A DNA stretch of 64,000 bases from Atlantibacter sp. RC6 (GTDB lineage: Bacteria; Pseudomonadota; Gammaproteobacteria; Enterobacterales; Enterobacteriaceae), in NCBI RefSeq assembly GCF_014193285.1, contig NZ_JACHZE010000001.1, forward strand, positions 124,001-188,000, read 5' to 3'. Below, in pieces: positions 29,331 to 39,899 of the stretch (its first letter is position 1; each line of letters starts with the position of its first letter). A program made the position numbers and the translations under genes. A model generated the notes under the pieces. The model was given only the letters and a program-made list of their open reading frames with translations. It searched no databases and was not told the DNA's origin.

Positions 29331-29738
29331 ATGCGTTTACTTCACACCATGTTACGCGTTGGCGATTTGCAACGTTCCATCGATTTCTACACCAAAGTGC
29401 TGGGCATGACCCTGCTGCGCACCAGCGAAAACGAAGAGTACAAATACTCTCTGGCGTTCGTGGGCTACGGTCCGGAAAGTGAAGAAGCCGTTATCGAGCT
29501 GACTTACAACTGGGGTGTGGACAGCTATGAACTCGGCACCGCGTACGGCCATATCGCGTTAAGCGTGGATAACGCGGCGCAAGCCTGCGAACGCATTCGC
29601 GCCAACGGCGGCAACGTCACCCGTGAAGCGGGCCCGGTCAAAGGCGGCACCACGGTTATCGCCTTCGTGGAAGATCCGGACGGCTACAAAATCGAGCTGA
29701 TTGAAGCCAAAGACGCCGGCAAAGGCCTCGGCAACTGA
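29331..29738 (+). CDS. gloA: Glyoxalase I
   Basis: The 135-residue Ni2+-dependent lyase converts the methylglyoxal-glutathione hemithioacetal to S-lactoylglutathione. All four metal ligands of the E. coli enzyme are visible: His5 in RLLHTML, Glu56 in AVIELTY, His74 in YGHIALSV, Glu122 in YKIELIE. It lies 80 bp after nemA and is expected to be co-induced through NemR. Confidence 0.97.
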   Translation: MRLLHTMLRVGDLQRSIDFYTKVLGMTLLRTSENEEYKYSLAFVGYGPESEEAVIELTYNWGVDSYELGTAYGHIALSVDNAAQACERIRANGGNVTREAGPVKGGTTVIAFVEDPDGYKIELIEAKDAGKGLGN

Positions 29739-29835
29739 TAACCTGGTGGGCGCTAACTGCGCCCGCCCTGCTGCAACTCCCGCCTTTTTTTGCCATAATA
29801 CGCGCTGCTTTTCATTCCCCAACATAGAGACGCTG

Positions 29836-30486
29836 ATGTCCGACAACGCTCAACTTACCGGTCTGTGCGACCGTTTTCGTGGTTTTTATCCCGTCGTGAT
29901 TGATGTGGAAACTGCCGGATTCAACGCTAAAACTGACGCCCTGCTGGAAATCGCCGCCGTCACGCTCAAAATGGATGAGCAGGGTTGGCTTGGTATCGAC
30001 GAAACGCTGCATTTCCACGTCGAACCTTTCGAAGGCGCGAATTTACAACCCGAAGCCCTGGCCTTTAACGGCATCGATCCCCATAACCCGCTGCGCGGCG
30101 CGGTCAGCGAATACGACGCCCTGCACGCTATCTTTAAAATGGTGCGTAAAGGCATTAAAGATCGCGGCTGTAACCGGGCGATTATGGTGGCGCATAATGC
30201 CACGTTCGATCACGGTTTTTTGATGGCGGCGGCGGAACGCGCTTCGCTGAAACGCAACCCGTTCCACCCGTTCGTGACCTTTGATACCGCGGCGCTAAGC
30301 GGCCTGGCATTAGGGCAAACGGTGCTTGCGAAAGCCTGTCTAGCGGCGGGTATTGCGTTTGACAGCACCCAGGCGCACTCCGCGCTGTATGACACCGAAC
30401 AAACGGCGCGGCTGTTTTGCGAAATCGTCAACCGCTGGAAGCGTCTGGGCGGCTGGCCGTTGCCGCCGTTACAGGCCGATGAATAA
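29836..30486 (+). CDS. rnt: Ribonuclease T
   Basis: The 216-residue DEDDh 3'-5' exoribonuclease trims tRNA and other stable RNA 3' ends. Catalytic residues are in VIDVETAG (Asp, Glu), HNATFDHGF (Asp), and [16 protein letters not shown] [12 protein letters not shown] (His, Asp). ATG 29836 matches E. coli RNase T (215 aa); the open frame upstream overlaps gloA and is not used. Confidence 0.96.
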   Translation: MSDNAQLTGLCDRFRGFYPVVIDVETAGFNAKTDALLEIAAVTLKMDEQGWLGIDETLHFHVEPFEGANLQPEALAFNGIDPHNPLRGAVSEYDALHAIFKMVRKGIKDRGCNRAIMVAHNATFDHGFLMAAAERASLKRNPFHPFVTFDTAALSGLALGQTVLAKACLAAGIAFDSTQAHSALYDTEQTARLFCEIVNRWKRLGGWPLPPLQADE

Positions 30487-30488
30487 AC

Positions 30489-30516
30489 AAAAAAAGCGAC
30501 CCAGGGTCGCTTTTTT
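30489..30516. terminator. Bidirectional terminator between rnt and grxD
   Basis: The stem AAAAAAGCGAC/GTCGCTTTTTT with a CCAGG loop lies between convergent genes and has A/T runs on both sides. Confidence 0.92.
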
Positions 30517-30530
30517 AATGGCTGCGCGAA

Positions 30531-30872
30531 TTACTCCGCGTCAGATTCTTTATGCTTTTCAGCCGTTTCTTTGATCAGCTGTTGCAATTCGCCGCGCTGG
30601 TACATCTCGATAATGATATCGCAGCCGCCAACCAATTCACCGTCTACCCACAGCTGCGGGAAAGTCGGCCAGTTCGCGTATTTCGGCAGCTCGGCGCGGA
30701 TGTCCGGGTTCTGCAGAATATCAACGTAAGCAAAACGTTCGCCGCAAGCGGACAGCGCCTGCACGGCCTGAGCGGAGAAACCGCAGCTTGGCAGCTTCGG
30801 AGAGCCTTTCATGTACAGCAGGATCGGGTTTTCAGCGATTTGGCGTTCAATTTTTTCGATGGTGGTGCTCAT
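30531..30872 (-). CDS. grxD: Monothiol glutaredoxin GrxD
   Basis: The 113-residue glutaredoxin has the CGFS active site in KLPSCGFSAQAVQAL near residue 30 and the family FPQLWVDGELVGGCDI segment. Such proteins hold a glutathione-ligated [2Fe-2S] cluster and deliver it in iron-sulfur assembly. The length is close to E. coli GrxD (115 aa). Confidence 0.96.
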   Translation of the reverse strand: MSTTIEKIERQIAENPILLYMKGSPKLPSCGFSAQAVQALSACGERFAYVDILQNPDIRAELPKYANWPTFPQLWVDGELVGGCDIIIEMYQRGELQQLIKETAEKHKESDAE

Positions 30873-31204
30873 TGTCTTGCTTCCTCAAGCTTCTCAGGCA
30901 AACAGCCTGTATTTTACTGGCTATCAGGGAACCGTGTAAATCTGGAAGATAAAACGCAACAGTCCCGGTAAACATGTGGCAAGAATAACATTTTCACCAC
31001 GTAAAACCTTACTCTTTCACTCAACTATTGTGCAAAAAACCATCATGCAATTCGCCGGTTGGTTATTTTATTTGCGCACGGTTCCAAAACAACGTTTTGA
31101 GATAATAACTCTCTTACCTTAGAGCAATTTTATAGATTAGAATCGACGGGTTTTTGGAAATCACACGTTGGCATGATTGTCAGCTTAGTTCAGGGGAACG
31201 CTCA
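30873..31204. other. Non-coding region between divergent grxD and mepH
   Basis: AT-rich intergenic DNA of 332 bp with no gene I can support. It must carry the two divergent promoters and a long mepH leader. No operator was recognised. Confidence 0.6.
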
Positions 31205-32035
31205 GTGGCGCGGATGAATAAAGTTTCGCTTACGCTTTGTGCTCTGTTTTTCACTTCTTTAACCTTTACGCCATTCACTCAGGCGTCGGAGCATGCACGC
31301 CCATCGGCCGTGCATAAGCAAATCACCAAAACCAAAACCAGCAGCAAAAAGACCACCACCAGCAAGACCACAGTAAAAAAGAAAAGCCCACAAGCATCAG
31401 CTGTAAAAACCGCAAAAACGAACACCGCTAAAAAAAGCACCTCCGGCAAAAAAACCGCCGCCTCTTCTAAAACCGTAGCCAAAAGCCGCCGGGTTTCTCA
31501 ACCCGTCACTGCCGCTGCGGATGTCATTAAAAAGACCTGCACCAAATCCCGTAAAACCGGCAAAAAACAGTGCGTGACGGCAAAAACCGGCAAGCCAACC
31601 AGTATCGCCGAAGCGCATAAAATCCGGGTGCAGAAAGCGCAGCAAACCGCCATGACCAAGCTGATGGGGCAGATCGGCAAACCCTACCGCTGGGGCGGCT
31701 CTTCACCGCGTACCGGTTTCGATTGCAGCGGGCTGATTTATTATGCCTATAAAGATCTGGTGAAGTTCCGCATTCCGCGCACCGCCAATGAGATGTACCA
31801 CCTGCGCGATGCGGCGCCGGTTAACGTTGCTGAGCTGGAAAGCGGCGATCTGGTGTTCTTCCGCACTCAGGGGCGCGGCACCGCCGATCACGTGGGCGTG
31901 TACGTCGGTAACGGGAAATTTATCCAGTCCCCGCGCTCCGGTCGCGATATTGAAATCACCTCTCTTAGCGAAGATTACTGGCAGCGTCACTACGTCGGCG
32001 CACGCCGCGTAATGACGTCGAAAACCATTCGTTAA
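31205..32035 (+). CDS. mepH: MepH: NlpC/P60 murein DD-endopeptidase
   Basis: The 276-residue protein cleaves D-Ala-mDAP crosslinks during cell-wall growth. A signal peptide (about residues 1-29, ending TQASE) is followed by a Lys/Thr/Ser-rich low-complexity linker (about 30-140), then the NlpC/P60 domain. The catalytic Cys is in RTGFDCSGLIYYAY and the His in TADHVGVYVG. The GTG at 31205 is preferred because AGGGG is 9 nt upstream and the protein then aligns with the E. coli start (MARINRIS). The linker is longer than in E. coli (271 aa in total). Confidence 0.93.
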   Translation: MARMNKVSLTLCALFFTSLTFTPFTQASEHARPSAVHKQITKTKTSSKKTTTSKTTVKKKSPQASAVKTAKTNTAKKSTSGKKTAASSKTVAKSRRVSQPVTAAADVIKKTCTKSRKTGKKQCVTAKTGKPTSIAEAHKIRVQKAQQTAMTKLMGQIGKPYRWGGSSPRTGFDCSGLIYYAYKDLVKFRIPRTANEMYHLRDAAPVNVAELESGDLVFFRTQGRGTADHVGVYVGNGKFIQSPRSGRDIEITSLSEDYWQRHYVGARRVMTSKTIR

Positions 32036-32038
32036 TCC

Positions 32039-32066
32039 GTTACCTGCCTGGCTGCCAGGCAGGTAA
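32039..32066 (+). terminator. Hairpin after mepH
   Basis: The perfect stem GTTACCTGCCTGG/CCAGGCAGGTAAC closes on a CTG loop. Only a loose T-rich stretch follows. Confidence 0.75.
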
Positions 32067-32154
32067 CTTCATCTTTTGCTTACCCTTTTGATTTGCTACC
32101 CTATAGCCACACTAAATTTGTGGAATTTAGTGAATCATAATAAGGAGTGAAGCA

Positions 32155-32736
32155 ATGTCGTTCGAATTACCTGCATTACCGTATGCCAAAGAGGCCCTTG
32201 CACCGCACATCTCCGCTGAAACGCTGGAGTATCACTACGGGAAGCATCATCAGACCTACGTCACTAACCTGAATAACCTGATCAAAGGCACCGCGTTTGA
32301 AGGCAAATCGCTGGAAGAGATCGTGCGCAGCTCGGAAGGCGGTGTGTTCAATAACGCCGCCCAGGTGTGGAACCACACCTTCTACTGGCACTGCCTGGCG
32401 CCCAACGCGGGCGGCGAGCCGACCGGCGCGCTGGCGGAGGCCATTAATAAGGCGTTTGGCAGTTTCGCGGAGTTTAAAGCGCAGTTTACCGATGCCGCGA
32501 TTAAGAACTTCGGTTCCGGCTGGACCTGGCTTGTGAAAAAACCTGACGGCGCGTTGGCGATTGTTTCAACCTCCAACGCCGGCACCCCGCTGACCAGCGA
32601 CGCTAAACCGCTGCTGACGGTGGACGTGTGGGAACACGCGTATTACATCGACTACCGTAACGCCCGTCCGCAGTACCTGGAGCATTTCTGGGCGCTGGTA
32701 AACTGGGCGTTTGCGGCGAAAAACTTCGCCGCGTAA
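32155..32736 (+). CDS. sodB: Iron superoxide dismutase
   Basis: The 193-residue cytoplasmic FeSOD has metal ligands in [12 protein letters not shown] (His27), NHTFYWHCL (His74) and [11 protein letters not shown] (Asp157, His161). The Gln in [11 protein letters not shown] marks the iron type. Same length as E. coli SodB. AAGGAG precedes the start. In E. coli it is repressed by RyhB under iron starvation; I did not verify a pairing site here. Confidence 0.97.
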   Translation: MSFELPALPYAKEALAPHISAETLEYHYGKHHQTYVTNLNNLIKGTAFEGKSLEEIVRSSEGGVFNNAAQVWNHTFYWHCLAPNAGGEPTGALAEAINKAFGSFAEFKAQFTDAAIKNFGSGWTWLVKKPDGALAIVSTSNAGTPLTSDAKPLLTVDVWEHAYYIDYRNARPQYLEHFWALVNWAFAAKNFAA

Positions 32737-32745
32737 GTCCGTATC

Positions 32746-32774
32746 ACGGAGAAGGTCGCCCTTCTCCGTTTTTT
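32746..32774. terminator. Terminator between sodB and ydhP
   Basis: The stem ACGGAGAAGG/CCTTCTCCGT with a TCGC loop is followed by TTTTTATT on the plus strand. The genes are convergent. Confidence 0.92.
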
Positions 32775-33939
32775 ATTCCGCCGCGCACAGCGTTTCGCGT
32801 TCGCGTCGGGAAGAGAGCACCACCAGCGCCAGGCCGACAGCCGCTATCATCGCCCCCATCACCGGCACCATACTGAACCCTAAGCCCGCCTGGATCACCG
32901 CGCCGCCCGCCGCCGCGCCCAGGGCATTGCCCAGGTTAAACGCGCCGATATTCACCGAAGAAGAGAGCCCCGGCGCTTCGCTGGCTACGCGCATCACGCG
33001 CATCTGCAGCGGCGGGACCACGGCAAAGGTCGCCGCGCCCCACACGACCATGCTTAGCGCTGCGCCAAATTCACTGCGCGCCAGCCACGGAATAGCGGCC
33101 ATAATCACGATCAACAGCAGCAAAAAGCCTTTCAGGGTGCCCGTTACGGATTTATCCGCCAGGCGGCCGCCCAACCAGTTACCGAGGGAGAAACCGACGC
33201 CAATCAACACCAGCATTGCGGTAACAAACAGCGGCGTGGCGTGGGTGACGTGCTGCAACACCGGGGAAATATAGGTATACAGCGTAAACATCGCCCCCGC
33301 ACCCAGCACCGTGGTTAACAGGGCGCTGACTACTTGCGGGCGCATCAGCACCGACAACTCTTTCTTCACGTCCGGGCGCTCGCCCGCGCCGCCTTTCGGC
33401 AGCGAGAACCCCAGGCTTATCATCGAAATCACGCCAAGCCCTGCCGTCGCCAGGAACGACATCCGCCAGCCGATGGTTTCGCCAAGCCAGGTCGCCGCCG
33501 GCACGCCGCCGATATTGGCGATAGTCAGGCCCATAAACATGGTGGCGACCGCGCTGGCCTGTTTATGCTTCGGCACCACGCTTGCCGCCACCACGGAGCC
33601 CAGGCCGAAGAAGGCGCCATGGTTCAGGCTGGTGATAATGCGTGACACCATCAGGGTGGTGTAATCCGGCGCGATAGCGGAAAGCACATTGCCGAGGGTG
33701 AATATCGCCATCAGGAAAATCAACGCGCTGCGCCGTGCGCGATGCGACAACAGCAGGGTCATTAGTGGCGCGCCGACCATTACGCCTACCGCATAGGCGC
33801 TGATCAGCATCCCGGCGGCGGGGATCGACACGTCAACCCCTTTTGCGATCACCGGCAGCAGCCCCATCGGTGAAAATTCTGTTGTACCGATCCCAAACGC
33901 GCCGATTGCCAGCGCCAGCAGCGGATAGTTTATTTTCAT
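32773..33939 (-). CDS. ydhP: YdhP: major facilitator (DHA1-type) transporter
   Basis: The 388-residue, 12-span MFS protein matches E. coli YdhP. The N-terminal motif GIGTTEFSPMGLLP and the loop 2-3 region SHRARRSALIFLMAIF are typical of the AraJ/YdhP drug-export group. Substrate unknown. It ends at the sodB terminator and shares its upstream region with ynhF. Confidence 0.93.
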   Translation of the reverse strand: MKINYPLLALAIGAFGIGTTEFSPMGLLPVIAKGVDVSIPAAGMLISAYAVGVMVGAPLMTLLLSHRARRSALIFLMAIFTLGNVLSAIAPDYTTLMVSRIITSLNHGAFFGLGSVVAASVVPKHKQASAVATMFMGLTIANIGGVPAATWLGETIGWRMSFLATAGLGVISMISLGFSLPKGGAGERPDVKKELSVLMRPQVVSALLTTVLGAGAMFTLYTYISPVLQHVTHATPLFVTAMLVLIGVGFSLGNWLGGRLADKSVTGTLKGFLLLLIVIMAAIPWLARSEFGAALSMVVWGAATFAVVPPLQMRVMRVASEAPGLSSSVNIGAFNLGNALGAAAGGAVIQAGLGFSMVPVMGAMIAAVGLALVVLSSRRERETLCAAE

Positions 33940-34172
33940 GCGTGAATTCCAGAAGTCGTGTCGCTTTACAACGCTCTACGTCGGGCGACCTGTCAGAAAA
34001 AAGAAGCAAAGAGTGACATCTGTCACATCAGAAAGGAAGTCACCATTCTGGCAAAAGATTTTTGCACGGTTGTGAATAATGGAGGCGGCTGCTCAGAAAG
34101 GAAATCAAACACCAAAAAATAGCGATTTTCTGGTGTTTGTTAATGCCAAACGCGGTAAAAATGCAATTTTGT

Positions 34173-34262
34173 TTAGTTCAGTACCGCAACTAAACCGGTT
34201 GCCACAATCAATCCCAGCACGATAACGGTCGTCACCAGAGAAAATTTTAGGTCTGTGCTCAT
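34173..34262 (-). CDS. ynhF: YnhF: 29-residue membrane peptide
   Basis: The minus-strand frame encodes MSTDLKFSLVTTVIVLGL and eleven further residues ending AVLN. It is almost identical to the E. coli small membrane protein YnhF found at the same locus between ydhP and purR. AAGGAG lies 7 nt before the ATG. It has a single hydrophobic span. Function unknown. Confidence 0.93.
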   Translation of the reverse strand: MSTDLKFSLVTTVIVLGLIVATGLVAVLN

Positions 34263-34493
34263 TTTTGCTCTCCTTGTTACCCACATTAAAAGTGTGTGCA
34301 GATCATTTTTGCATAAATTCAGACAAAATTACCACGGGATTTAAACTGATATGCGTTTTGCCTCTTCCCCTTTTGCGCAAGATCAGACAAAATCCGTCGC
34401 TACCTTATTTTTCACCAGCCATTGACCCCCTCCTTTTGATGTCGCACTCACCCGACATAATGCAACCGAAATGTTGCGGACCGAGGTTGGCAT

Positions 34494-34509
34494 AGGCAAA
34501 CGTTTAACC
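34494..34509. promoter_or_regulatory. PurR operator 1, purR promoter region
   Basis: AGGCAAACGTTTAACC keeps the CAAACGTTT core of the PurR box (ACGCAAACGTTTGCGT). It lies 41 bp before the purR start. E. coli purR has an autoregulatory operator here. Confidence 0.85.
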
Positions 34510-34550
34510 TGTGATAAACAGGGGCTCGGAGAGGGTCTGGAGTAACAAGA

Positions 34551-35576
34551 ATGGCAACAATAAAAGATGTCGCTAAACGCGCAAACGTTTCCACTACAAC
34601 TGTGTCGCATGTTATTAACAAAACCCGCTTTGTTGCGGAAGAAACGCGCAATGCAGTCTGGGCAGCGATAAAGGAATTACATTATTCCCCAAGCGCCGTG
34701 GCACGCAGCTTAAAAGTTAACCACACCAAATCCATCGGTCTGCTGGCCACCAGCAGCGAAGCGCCCTATTTTGCGGAAATCATTGAAGCCGTAGAAAATA
34801 GCTGTTTCAGCAAAGGCTATACCCTGATCCTCGGCAACGCCCACAATAATCAGGAAAAACAGCGTGCTTACCTGTCGATGATGGCGCAAAAGCGCGTCGA
34901 CGGTTTACTGGTGATGTGCTCCGAATACCCGGAATCGCTGCTGTCGATGCTGGAAGAGTACCGCCATATCCCTATGGTGGTGATGGACTGGGGTGAAGCC
35001 AAAGCCGACTTCACCGACTCGGTGATCGACAATGCTTTCCAGGGCGGTTACATGGCCGGGCGTTACCTGATTGAACGTGGTCACCGCGAAATTGGTGTTA
35101 TCCCCGGCCCGCTGGAGCGCAACACCGGCGCGGGCCGTCTGTCCGGTTTCCTGAAAGCGCTGGAAGAAGTGCAAATCACCGTACCGGAAAACTGGATTGT
35201 GCAGGGCGATTTCGAACCAGAATCCGGCTATCGCGCCATGCAGCAAATCCTTTCCCAGCATCCACGCCCCAGCGCGGTGTTCTGTGGCGGTGACGTGATG
35301 GCGATGGGCGCGATTTGCGCCGCTGATGAGATGGGCCTGCGGGTGCCGCAGGATATTTCGGTGATCGGTTATGACAATGTGCGCAACGCGCGCTACTTCA
35401 GCCCGGCGCTGACCACTATTCACCAGCCGAAGGATTCGCTGGGCGAAACCGCGTTTAATATGCTGCTCGATCGCATCGTCAACAAGCGCGAAGAGTCGCA
35501 AACCATCGAAGTGCATCCGCGCCTGATTGAACGCCGTTCCGTGGCGGACGGCCCGTTCCGCGACTACCGCCGTTAA
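34551..35576 (+). CDS. purR: PurR: purine biosynthesis repressor
   Basis: The 341-residue LacI-family repressor uses hypoxanthine or guanine as corepressor. The DNA-binding domain [20 protein letters not shown] has a hinge helix (about residues 48-56), followed by a periplasmic-binding-protein-like core. Same length as E. coli PurR. It is flanked by two PurR boxes, one in the promoter and one inside codons 10-15, indicating autorepression. Confidence 0.97.
   Translation: MATIKDVAKRANVSTTTVSHVINKTRFVAEETRNAVWAAIKELHYSPSAVARSLKVNHTKSIGLLATSSEAPYFAEIIEAVENSCFSKGYTLILGNAHNNQEKQRAYLSMMAQKRVDGLLVMCSEYPESLLSMLEEYRHIPMVVMDWGEAKADFTDSVIDNAFQGGYMAGRYLIERGHREIGVIPGPLERNTGAGRLSGFLKALEEVQITVPENWIVQGDFEPESGYRAMQQILSQHPRPSAVFCGGDVMAMGAICAADEMGLRVPQDISVIGYDNVRNARYFSPALTTIHQPKDSLGETAFNMLLDRIVNKREESQTIEVHPRLIERRSVADGPFRDYRR
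34579..34594. promoter_or_regulatory. PurR operator 2, inside the purR coding region
   Basis: GCGCAAACGTTTCCAC matches the PurR box and overlaps codons 10-15. E. coli purR also has a second, intragenic operator, which fits a roadblock mechanism. Confidence 0.85.
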
Positions 35577-35583
35577 TCTTCCC

Positions 35584-35604
35584 GGAGCCGGTTATTCCGG
35601 CTCC
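35584..35604. terminator. Hairpin between convergent purR and punR
   Basis: The stem GGAGCCGG/CCGGCTCC has a TTATT loop and overlaps the punR stop. T-tracts are weak. Confidence 0.55.
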
Positions 35605-36503
35605 ATTAACCACTCCCGGTTCAGCGTTTCGCTGTCTCCCAGATAATCCAGCAACCACAACAGCGCCGGCGACGTATCGGTCTGTTTCCAGGTCAGGCAG
35701 CACGGCGAATCCGGGAAGGGATCGTCCAGTTGCAGTTTTTTCCAGCGCCCGGCGACCACCGGGTCGTGAGCCACGTGCGCAGGCACCATTCCCACACATA
35801 AGCCATTGTTGAGGCACTCCACCGCTGTCGCCCAGTCCGGCACCACCACGCGGCGCTGATTATCCAAAAGCCAGGTGGTGCGCTTGGGCAGCGAGCGCGA
35901 GGTATCTTCCAGCACCAGCGACGGCCACTGGCGCAATTGATCATCGCTGAGCGGCGTGTTTTGCTTCGCCAGCGGATGATCGGCGCTCACCACGCACTGC
36001 CAGCTTAGCGGCCCCATATCGCGAAAGGCGAATCGCCCGCCTACCGGTATCGCCTGGGTCGCCCCTATCGCCAGCTCGACGCGCCCGTCCGATAACGCAT
36101 CCCACACCCCGTTGAACACCTCCTGGGCGACAATCAACTCCACGTCGTCGAAATGGCGATAGAAATCGAGGATTAACTGCCGGGTGCGCGCCGGTTTGAC
36201 GATGTTGTCGACGGCAATAGAAAGCTGCCCGCGCCAGCCGTTGGCGATCTGCTGGCACTGCTGGCGGGTCACCATCATTTTTCTGATAACAGAACGGCCT
36301 TCCTTCAAAAACCACGCGCCGGCGGGCGTCAGCTCTACTTCCCGGTGGCGGCGGATAAATAGCGGAACCGCCAGCCATTCTTCCAGTTGCTTAACGGTAT
36401 AGCTCACCGCAGACGGCACCCGGTGCAGTTCCTGCGCTGCCGCGCTGAAACTGCCGTTACGTGCAACCGCATCAACCACTTCGAGAGAATATTCAGACCA
36501 CAT
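35592..36503 (-). CDS. punR: PunR: LysR-type activator of the purine nucleoside exporter/importer gene
   Basis: The 303-residue LTTR has an N-terminal winged helix ([22 protein letters not shown], about residues 13-34) and a two-lobed effector domain. It matches E. coli YdhB/PunR, which activates the divergent punC in response to purine nucleosides. It is divergent from punC with about 120 bp between the starts. Confidence 0.92.
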   Translation of the reverse strand: MWSEYSLEVVDAVARNGSFSAAAQELHRVPSAVSYTVKQLEEWLAVPLFIRRHREVELTPAGAWFLKEGRSVIRKMMVTRQQCQQIANGWRGQLSIAVDNIVKPARTRQLILDFYRHFDDVELIVAQEVFNGVWDALSDGRVELAIGATQAIPVGGRFAFRDMGPLSWQCVVSADHPLAKQNTPLSDDQLRQWPSLVLEDTSRSLPKRTTWLLDNQRRVVVPDWATAVECLNNGLCVGMVPAHVAHDPVVAGRWKKLQLDDPFPDSPCCLTWKQTDTSPALLWLLDYLGDSETLNREWLMEPE

Positions 36504-36626
36504 CTTCTGCCTGCAAAAATTTTGAAAGGAACGTGCAAATATTACCGTTTCACAAGCTCGATTGCACTTTTGTACACTCCTGCGTCCGTAGTTTGGGTTA
36601 TCAGATCAAAAAAGAAGAGAATTACC

Positions 36627-37829
36627 ATGCGTCCTTCACGAGGTTTTTTAGTCTGGCTGGCGGGGTTAAGCGTACTGGGCTTCCTGGCCACCGATATGTA
36701 TTTACCGGCATTCGCCGCCATTCAACAGGATCTGGGCACTGAGGCATCCGCCGTCAGCGCCAGCCTGAGCTTGTTCCTCGCCGGGTTTGCCGTTGCGCAA
36801 CTGGCCTGGGGGCCATTGTCCGACCGCTATGGCCGTAAGCCGATTCTGCTGGCCGGGCTGAGCATTTTCGCCGTGGGTTGCCTCGGGATGCTGTGGGTGG
36901 ATAACGCCGCCATGCTGCTGGCGCTGCGCTTTGTCCAGGCGGTGGGCGTTTGTGCTGCCGCAGTGACCTGGCAGGCGCTGGTGACCGATTATTATCCCGC
37001 GACCCGCACTAACCGCATTTTCGCCACCATCATGCCGCTGGTGGCCCTGTCGCCTGCCCTCGCCCCGCTGCTGGGCAGCTGGCTGCTGCACCATTTCGAC
37101 TGGAAAGTGATTTTCCTGGTGCTGTTCGCGGTGACTCTGGCGCTGATGATCCCGGCGCTGCGCCTGAAGCCGCGCAGCCAGGCGCAGCATGCCGACGCGC
37201 CGTCGCTCAGCTTTATGACCCTGCTGCGTTCAAAGACCTACAGCGGCAATGTGCTGATCTACGCAGGCTGTTCCGCCAGCTTCTTCGCCTGGCTGACCGG
37301 CTCGCCGTTTATCCTTAATGATATGGGCTATGGCCCGACGGCTATCGGCCTGAGCTATGTGCCGCAAACTATCGCCTTTCTGATTGGCGGTTACGGCTGT
37401 CGCAGCGCGCTGAAAAAATGGCATGGCCCGCAGATGCTGCCGTGGCTGCTGATCCTGTTTGCCCTGAGCGTAGTGGGCACCTGGGGCGCGGGACTGATGC
37501 CGAACCCCAGCCTGACGCTGATCCTGATCCCGTTCTGCCTGATGGCGGCGGTCAACGGCGCGATTTATCCTGTTGTGGTGGCCTCTGCGCTTCAGCCTTT
37601 CCCGCAGGCCACAGGCCGCGCCGCCGCGCTGCAAAATACGTTACAGCTCGGATTGTGCTTCCTGTCCAGCCTGGCCGTTTCCTGGTTGGTGTCTGCCGCG
37701 CCGTTGCTCTCGACCACCAGCGTGATGTTGTCCACCGTGCTCGTCGTCGCCCTTGGCTACCGGATGCAGGCCACTGACAGCGTAACGGCCCGGTTAAACC
37801 AGCCTACGTCCTCATCGCAAAGCGCCTGA
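36627..37829 (+). CDS. punC: PunC: MFS purine nucleoside transporter
   Basis: The 400-residue, 12-span MFS protein matches E. coli YdhC/PunC (403 aa), of the Bcr/CflA group. The family motif [17 protein letters not shown] is near residue 66. The ATG 36627 ([15 protein letters not shown]) is chosen because it gives the family length; the frame upstream overlaps punR on the other strand. With purR next door it extends the purine theme. Confidence 0.93.
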   Translation: MRPSRGFLVWLAGLSVLGFLATDMYLPAFAAIQQDLGTEASAVSASLSLFLAGFAVAQLAWGPLSDRYGRKPILLAGLSIFAVGCLGMLWVDNAAMLLALRFVQAVGVCAAAVTWQALVTDYYPATRTNRIFATIMPLVALSPALAPLLGSWLLHHFDWKVIFLVLFAVTLALMIPALRLKPRSQAQHADAPSLSFMTLLRSKTYSGNVLIYAGCSASFFAWLTGSPFILNDMGYGPTAIGLSYVPQTIAFLIGGYGCRSALKKWHGPQMLPWLLILFALSVVGTWGAGLMPNPSLTLILIPFCLMAAVNGAIYPVVVASALQPFPQATGRAAALQNTLQLGLCFLSSLAVSWLVSAAPLLSTTSVMLSTVLVVALGYRMQATDSVTARLNQPTSSSQSA

Positions 37830-37844
37830 TCCGCTTCAGCATTT

Positions 37845-37870
37845 TAATTAGACTGCTAATTATTTTTTAT
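37845..37870 (+). terminator. Terminator after punC
   Basis: TAATTAG/CTAATTA with an ACTG loop is followed by TTTTTTATT. The stem is AT-rich. Confidence 0.7.
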
Positions 37871-38082
37871 TGAACCCCCGTTGGGTGAGTTCTATACTGA
37901 TTGGCAGTCTTTTAAAAATAAAAGTAGCAACGGATTTTCATTTGGCACCATGGATGGCCTTTACGGTAAGGGCCTTCTCCCTTCCTCTGTTCTCGTCGGA
38001 TTTCAGGCTCGCGGCATCGTTCGCGAAATTTCTCGCCGCCCTGGCGTCAGGGTGATGTTCACCGCACAGTGATGGAGAAGCT
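37871..38082 (+). promoter_or_regulatory. Leader and promoter region of cfa
   Basis: About 210 bp before cfa without a supported gene, containing a GGCCTT...AAGGGCC hairpin at about 37955-37973. In E. coli the long cfa leader is stabilised by pairing with small RNAs such as RydC; a pairing site here was not verified. Confidence 0.5.
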
Positions 38083-39231
38083 ATGAGTTCATCGTGTATA
38101 GAAGAAGTCGGATTACGGGACAACCAGTGGTTCCGCATCGTCAATGACCTGCTGAGCAAAGCGGGTGTCGCCATTAATGGCCCTTCCCCCGCCGACCTTC
38201 AGGTCAAAAACCCCGATTTTTATAAACGCGTCTTGCAACAGGGATCGCTCGGTCTGGGCGAAAGCTATATGGACGGCTGGTGGGAGTGCGAACGGCTGGA
38301 CCAGTTTTTTACTAACGTGATTAAAGCGGGGCTGGAGAACCAGTTGCCGACCCACTTTAAGGATACCTTACGGGTATTGGGCGCGCGTCTTTTCAACCTC
38401 CAGACGCAAAAGCGCGCCTGGATGGTGGGCAAAGAGCACTACGATTTAGGCAACGATCTGTTCAGCCGCATGCTGGACGGGCAGATGCAGTACTCCTGCG
38501 GCTACTGGAAGACGGCTGACAATCTCGCCGACGCCCAGCGCGATAAGCTGCGGCTGGTATGTGAAAAACTCCAGCTGGCGCCGGGCATGCGCATTTTGGA
38601 TATCGGCTGCGGCTGGGGCGGGCTGGCGGAGTTCGCCGCGCGGGAATACGGCGTGTCGGTCACCGGAGTAACCATCTCCGCCGAGCAGCAGAAAATGGCG
38701 CAAGCCCGTTGCCAGGGGCTGGATGTCACTATCCTGTTGCAGGATTATCGCGACCTTAACGATCGTTTTGACCGCATTGTCTCTGTGGGCATGTTTGAAC
38801 ACGTCGGCCCGAAAAACTACGCCACCTATTTTGACGTGGTGAACCGCAATCTGGCGGCGGACGGGATTTTCTTGTTGCATACCATCGGCTCGCGCAAAAC
38901 CGATAACAACGTCGATCCGTGGATTAATAAGTATATTTTCCCCAACGGCTGCCTGCCCTCAATGCGCCATATCGTTGATGCCAGCGCAAACCATTTTGTG
39001 ATGGAAGACTGGCATAATTTTGGCGCGGATTACGATAAGACGCTGATGGCCTGGCATGCGCGGTTTATGGAGGCGTGGCCGACGCTTGCGGGCCATTATT
39101 CCGAGCGTTTCAAACGGATGTTCAGCTATTACCTCAACGCCTGCGCCGGGGCGTTTCGCGCCCGGGATCTGCAACTCTGGCAGGTGGTGTTCAGCCGGGG
39201 CATCGAAAACGGTTTGCGCGTGGCGCGCTAA
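38083..39231 (+). CDS. cfa: Cyclopropane-fatty-acyl-phospholipid synthase
   Basis: The 382-residue SAM-dependent enzyme methylenates unsaturated acyl chains in membrane lipids during stationary phase and acid stress. The SAM loop is LDIGCGWGGLAEFA near residue 168. GMFEHVG and LLHTIGSR carry catalytic residues, and the conserved C-terminal Cys is in YYLNACAGAFRARD. Same length as E. coli Cfa. Confidence 0.97.
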   Translation: MSSSCIEEVGLRDNQWFRIVNDLLSKAGVAINGPSPADLQVKNPDFYKRVLQQGSLGLGESYMDGWWECERLDQFFTNVIKAGLENQLPTHFKDTLRVLGARLFNLQTQKRAWMVGKEHYDLGNDLFSRMLDGQMQYSCGYWKTADNLADAQRDKLRLVCEKLQLAPGMRILDIGCGWGGLAEFAAREYGVSVTGVTISAEQQKMAQARCQGLDVTILLQDYRDLNDRFDRIVSVGMFEHVGPKNYATYFDVVNRNLAADGIFLLHTIGSRKTDNNVDPWINKYIFPNGCLPSMRHIVDASANHFVMEDWHNFGADYDKTLMAWHARFMEAWPTLAGHYSERFKRMFSYYLNACAGAFRARDLQLWQVVFSRGIENGLRVAR

Positions 39232-39235
39232 GCAC

Positions 39236-39259
39236 AACCCCGGTAAAACCGGGGTTTTT
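39236..39259. terminator. Terminator between cfa and ribE
   Basis: The stem AACCCCGGT/ACCGGGGTT with an AAA loop is followed by TTT and lies between convergent genes. Confidence 0.88.
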
Positions 39260-39263
39260 CGCC

Positions 39264-39899
39264 TTACGCGTCGGGAAGATTAAGCGCCGCTTCGCGCGCT
39301 GCCAGCACGCGTTCAACGGTATCCACCACCGCCTGGGTTTGCGGGTCGATCTCAATATTGACCCGCTGGCCGAGTTTTTTATTTCCCAGCGTCGTGCGCT
39401 GAAGCGTCTCGGGAATTAAATAGACGCAGAAGCGGGAAGCGGTCACTTCCCCCACCGTCAGGCTAATACCGTCAATGCCAATAAACCCTTTGTGCAGAAT
39501 ATACTTCATCAGGGTGGCATCCTGCGGTTTAAACCAGATTTGACGGTTATTTTCCGAGGTTAATATTTTTGAGACTTCCGCGGTGGTCATAATATGGCCG
39601 GACATCAAATGCCCGCCAATTTCATCGCTGAATTTCGCGGCGCGTTCAATATTTACCAGATCCCCCACCGCCAGCTCACCGAGGTTAGTGATGCGCAGGG
39701 TTTCTTTCATTAAATCAAAGCTTACCTGGTTGCCGTCAATATGGGTTACTGTCAGGCAACAGCCGTTGTGCGCCACCGAGGCGCCGGTTTCGAGGCCCGG
39801 CAGCAGCGACGGCGGTAATTCCACCACATGGGTACGGAAATTCGGTTTTTCATCGATGGCGATAATTTTCGCCACGCCCTGGACAATACCGGTAAACAT
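39264..39899 (-). CDS. ribE: Riboflavin synthase alpha chain
   Basis: The 211-residue protein dismutates two 6,7-dimethyl-8-ribityllumazine molecules to riboflavin. It has two tandem lumazine-binding barrels, the first starting [12 protein letters not shown] and the second near residue 98 in [12 protein letters not shown]. The start at 39899 is set by the invariant MFTGI; codons upstream are not used. E. coli names this gene ribC or ribE. Divergent from mdtK. Confidence 0.96.
   Translation of the reverse strand: MFTGIVQGVAKIIAIDEKPNFRTHVVELPPSLLPGLETGASVAHNGCCLTVTHIDGNQVSFDLMKETLRITNLGELAVGDLVNIERAAKFSDEIGGHLMSGHIMTTAEVSKILTSENNRQIWFKPQDATLMKYILHKGFIGIDGISLTVGEVTASRFCVYLIPETLQRTTLGNKKLGQRVNIEIDPQTQAVVDTVERVLAAREAALNLPDA

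Noticed and set aside
37870..38055. Possible 61-codon leader gene before cfa
   Set aside because: No ribosome-binding site is seen, and the region is the known non-coding cfa leader in E. coli.
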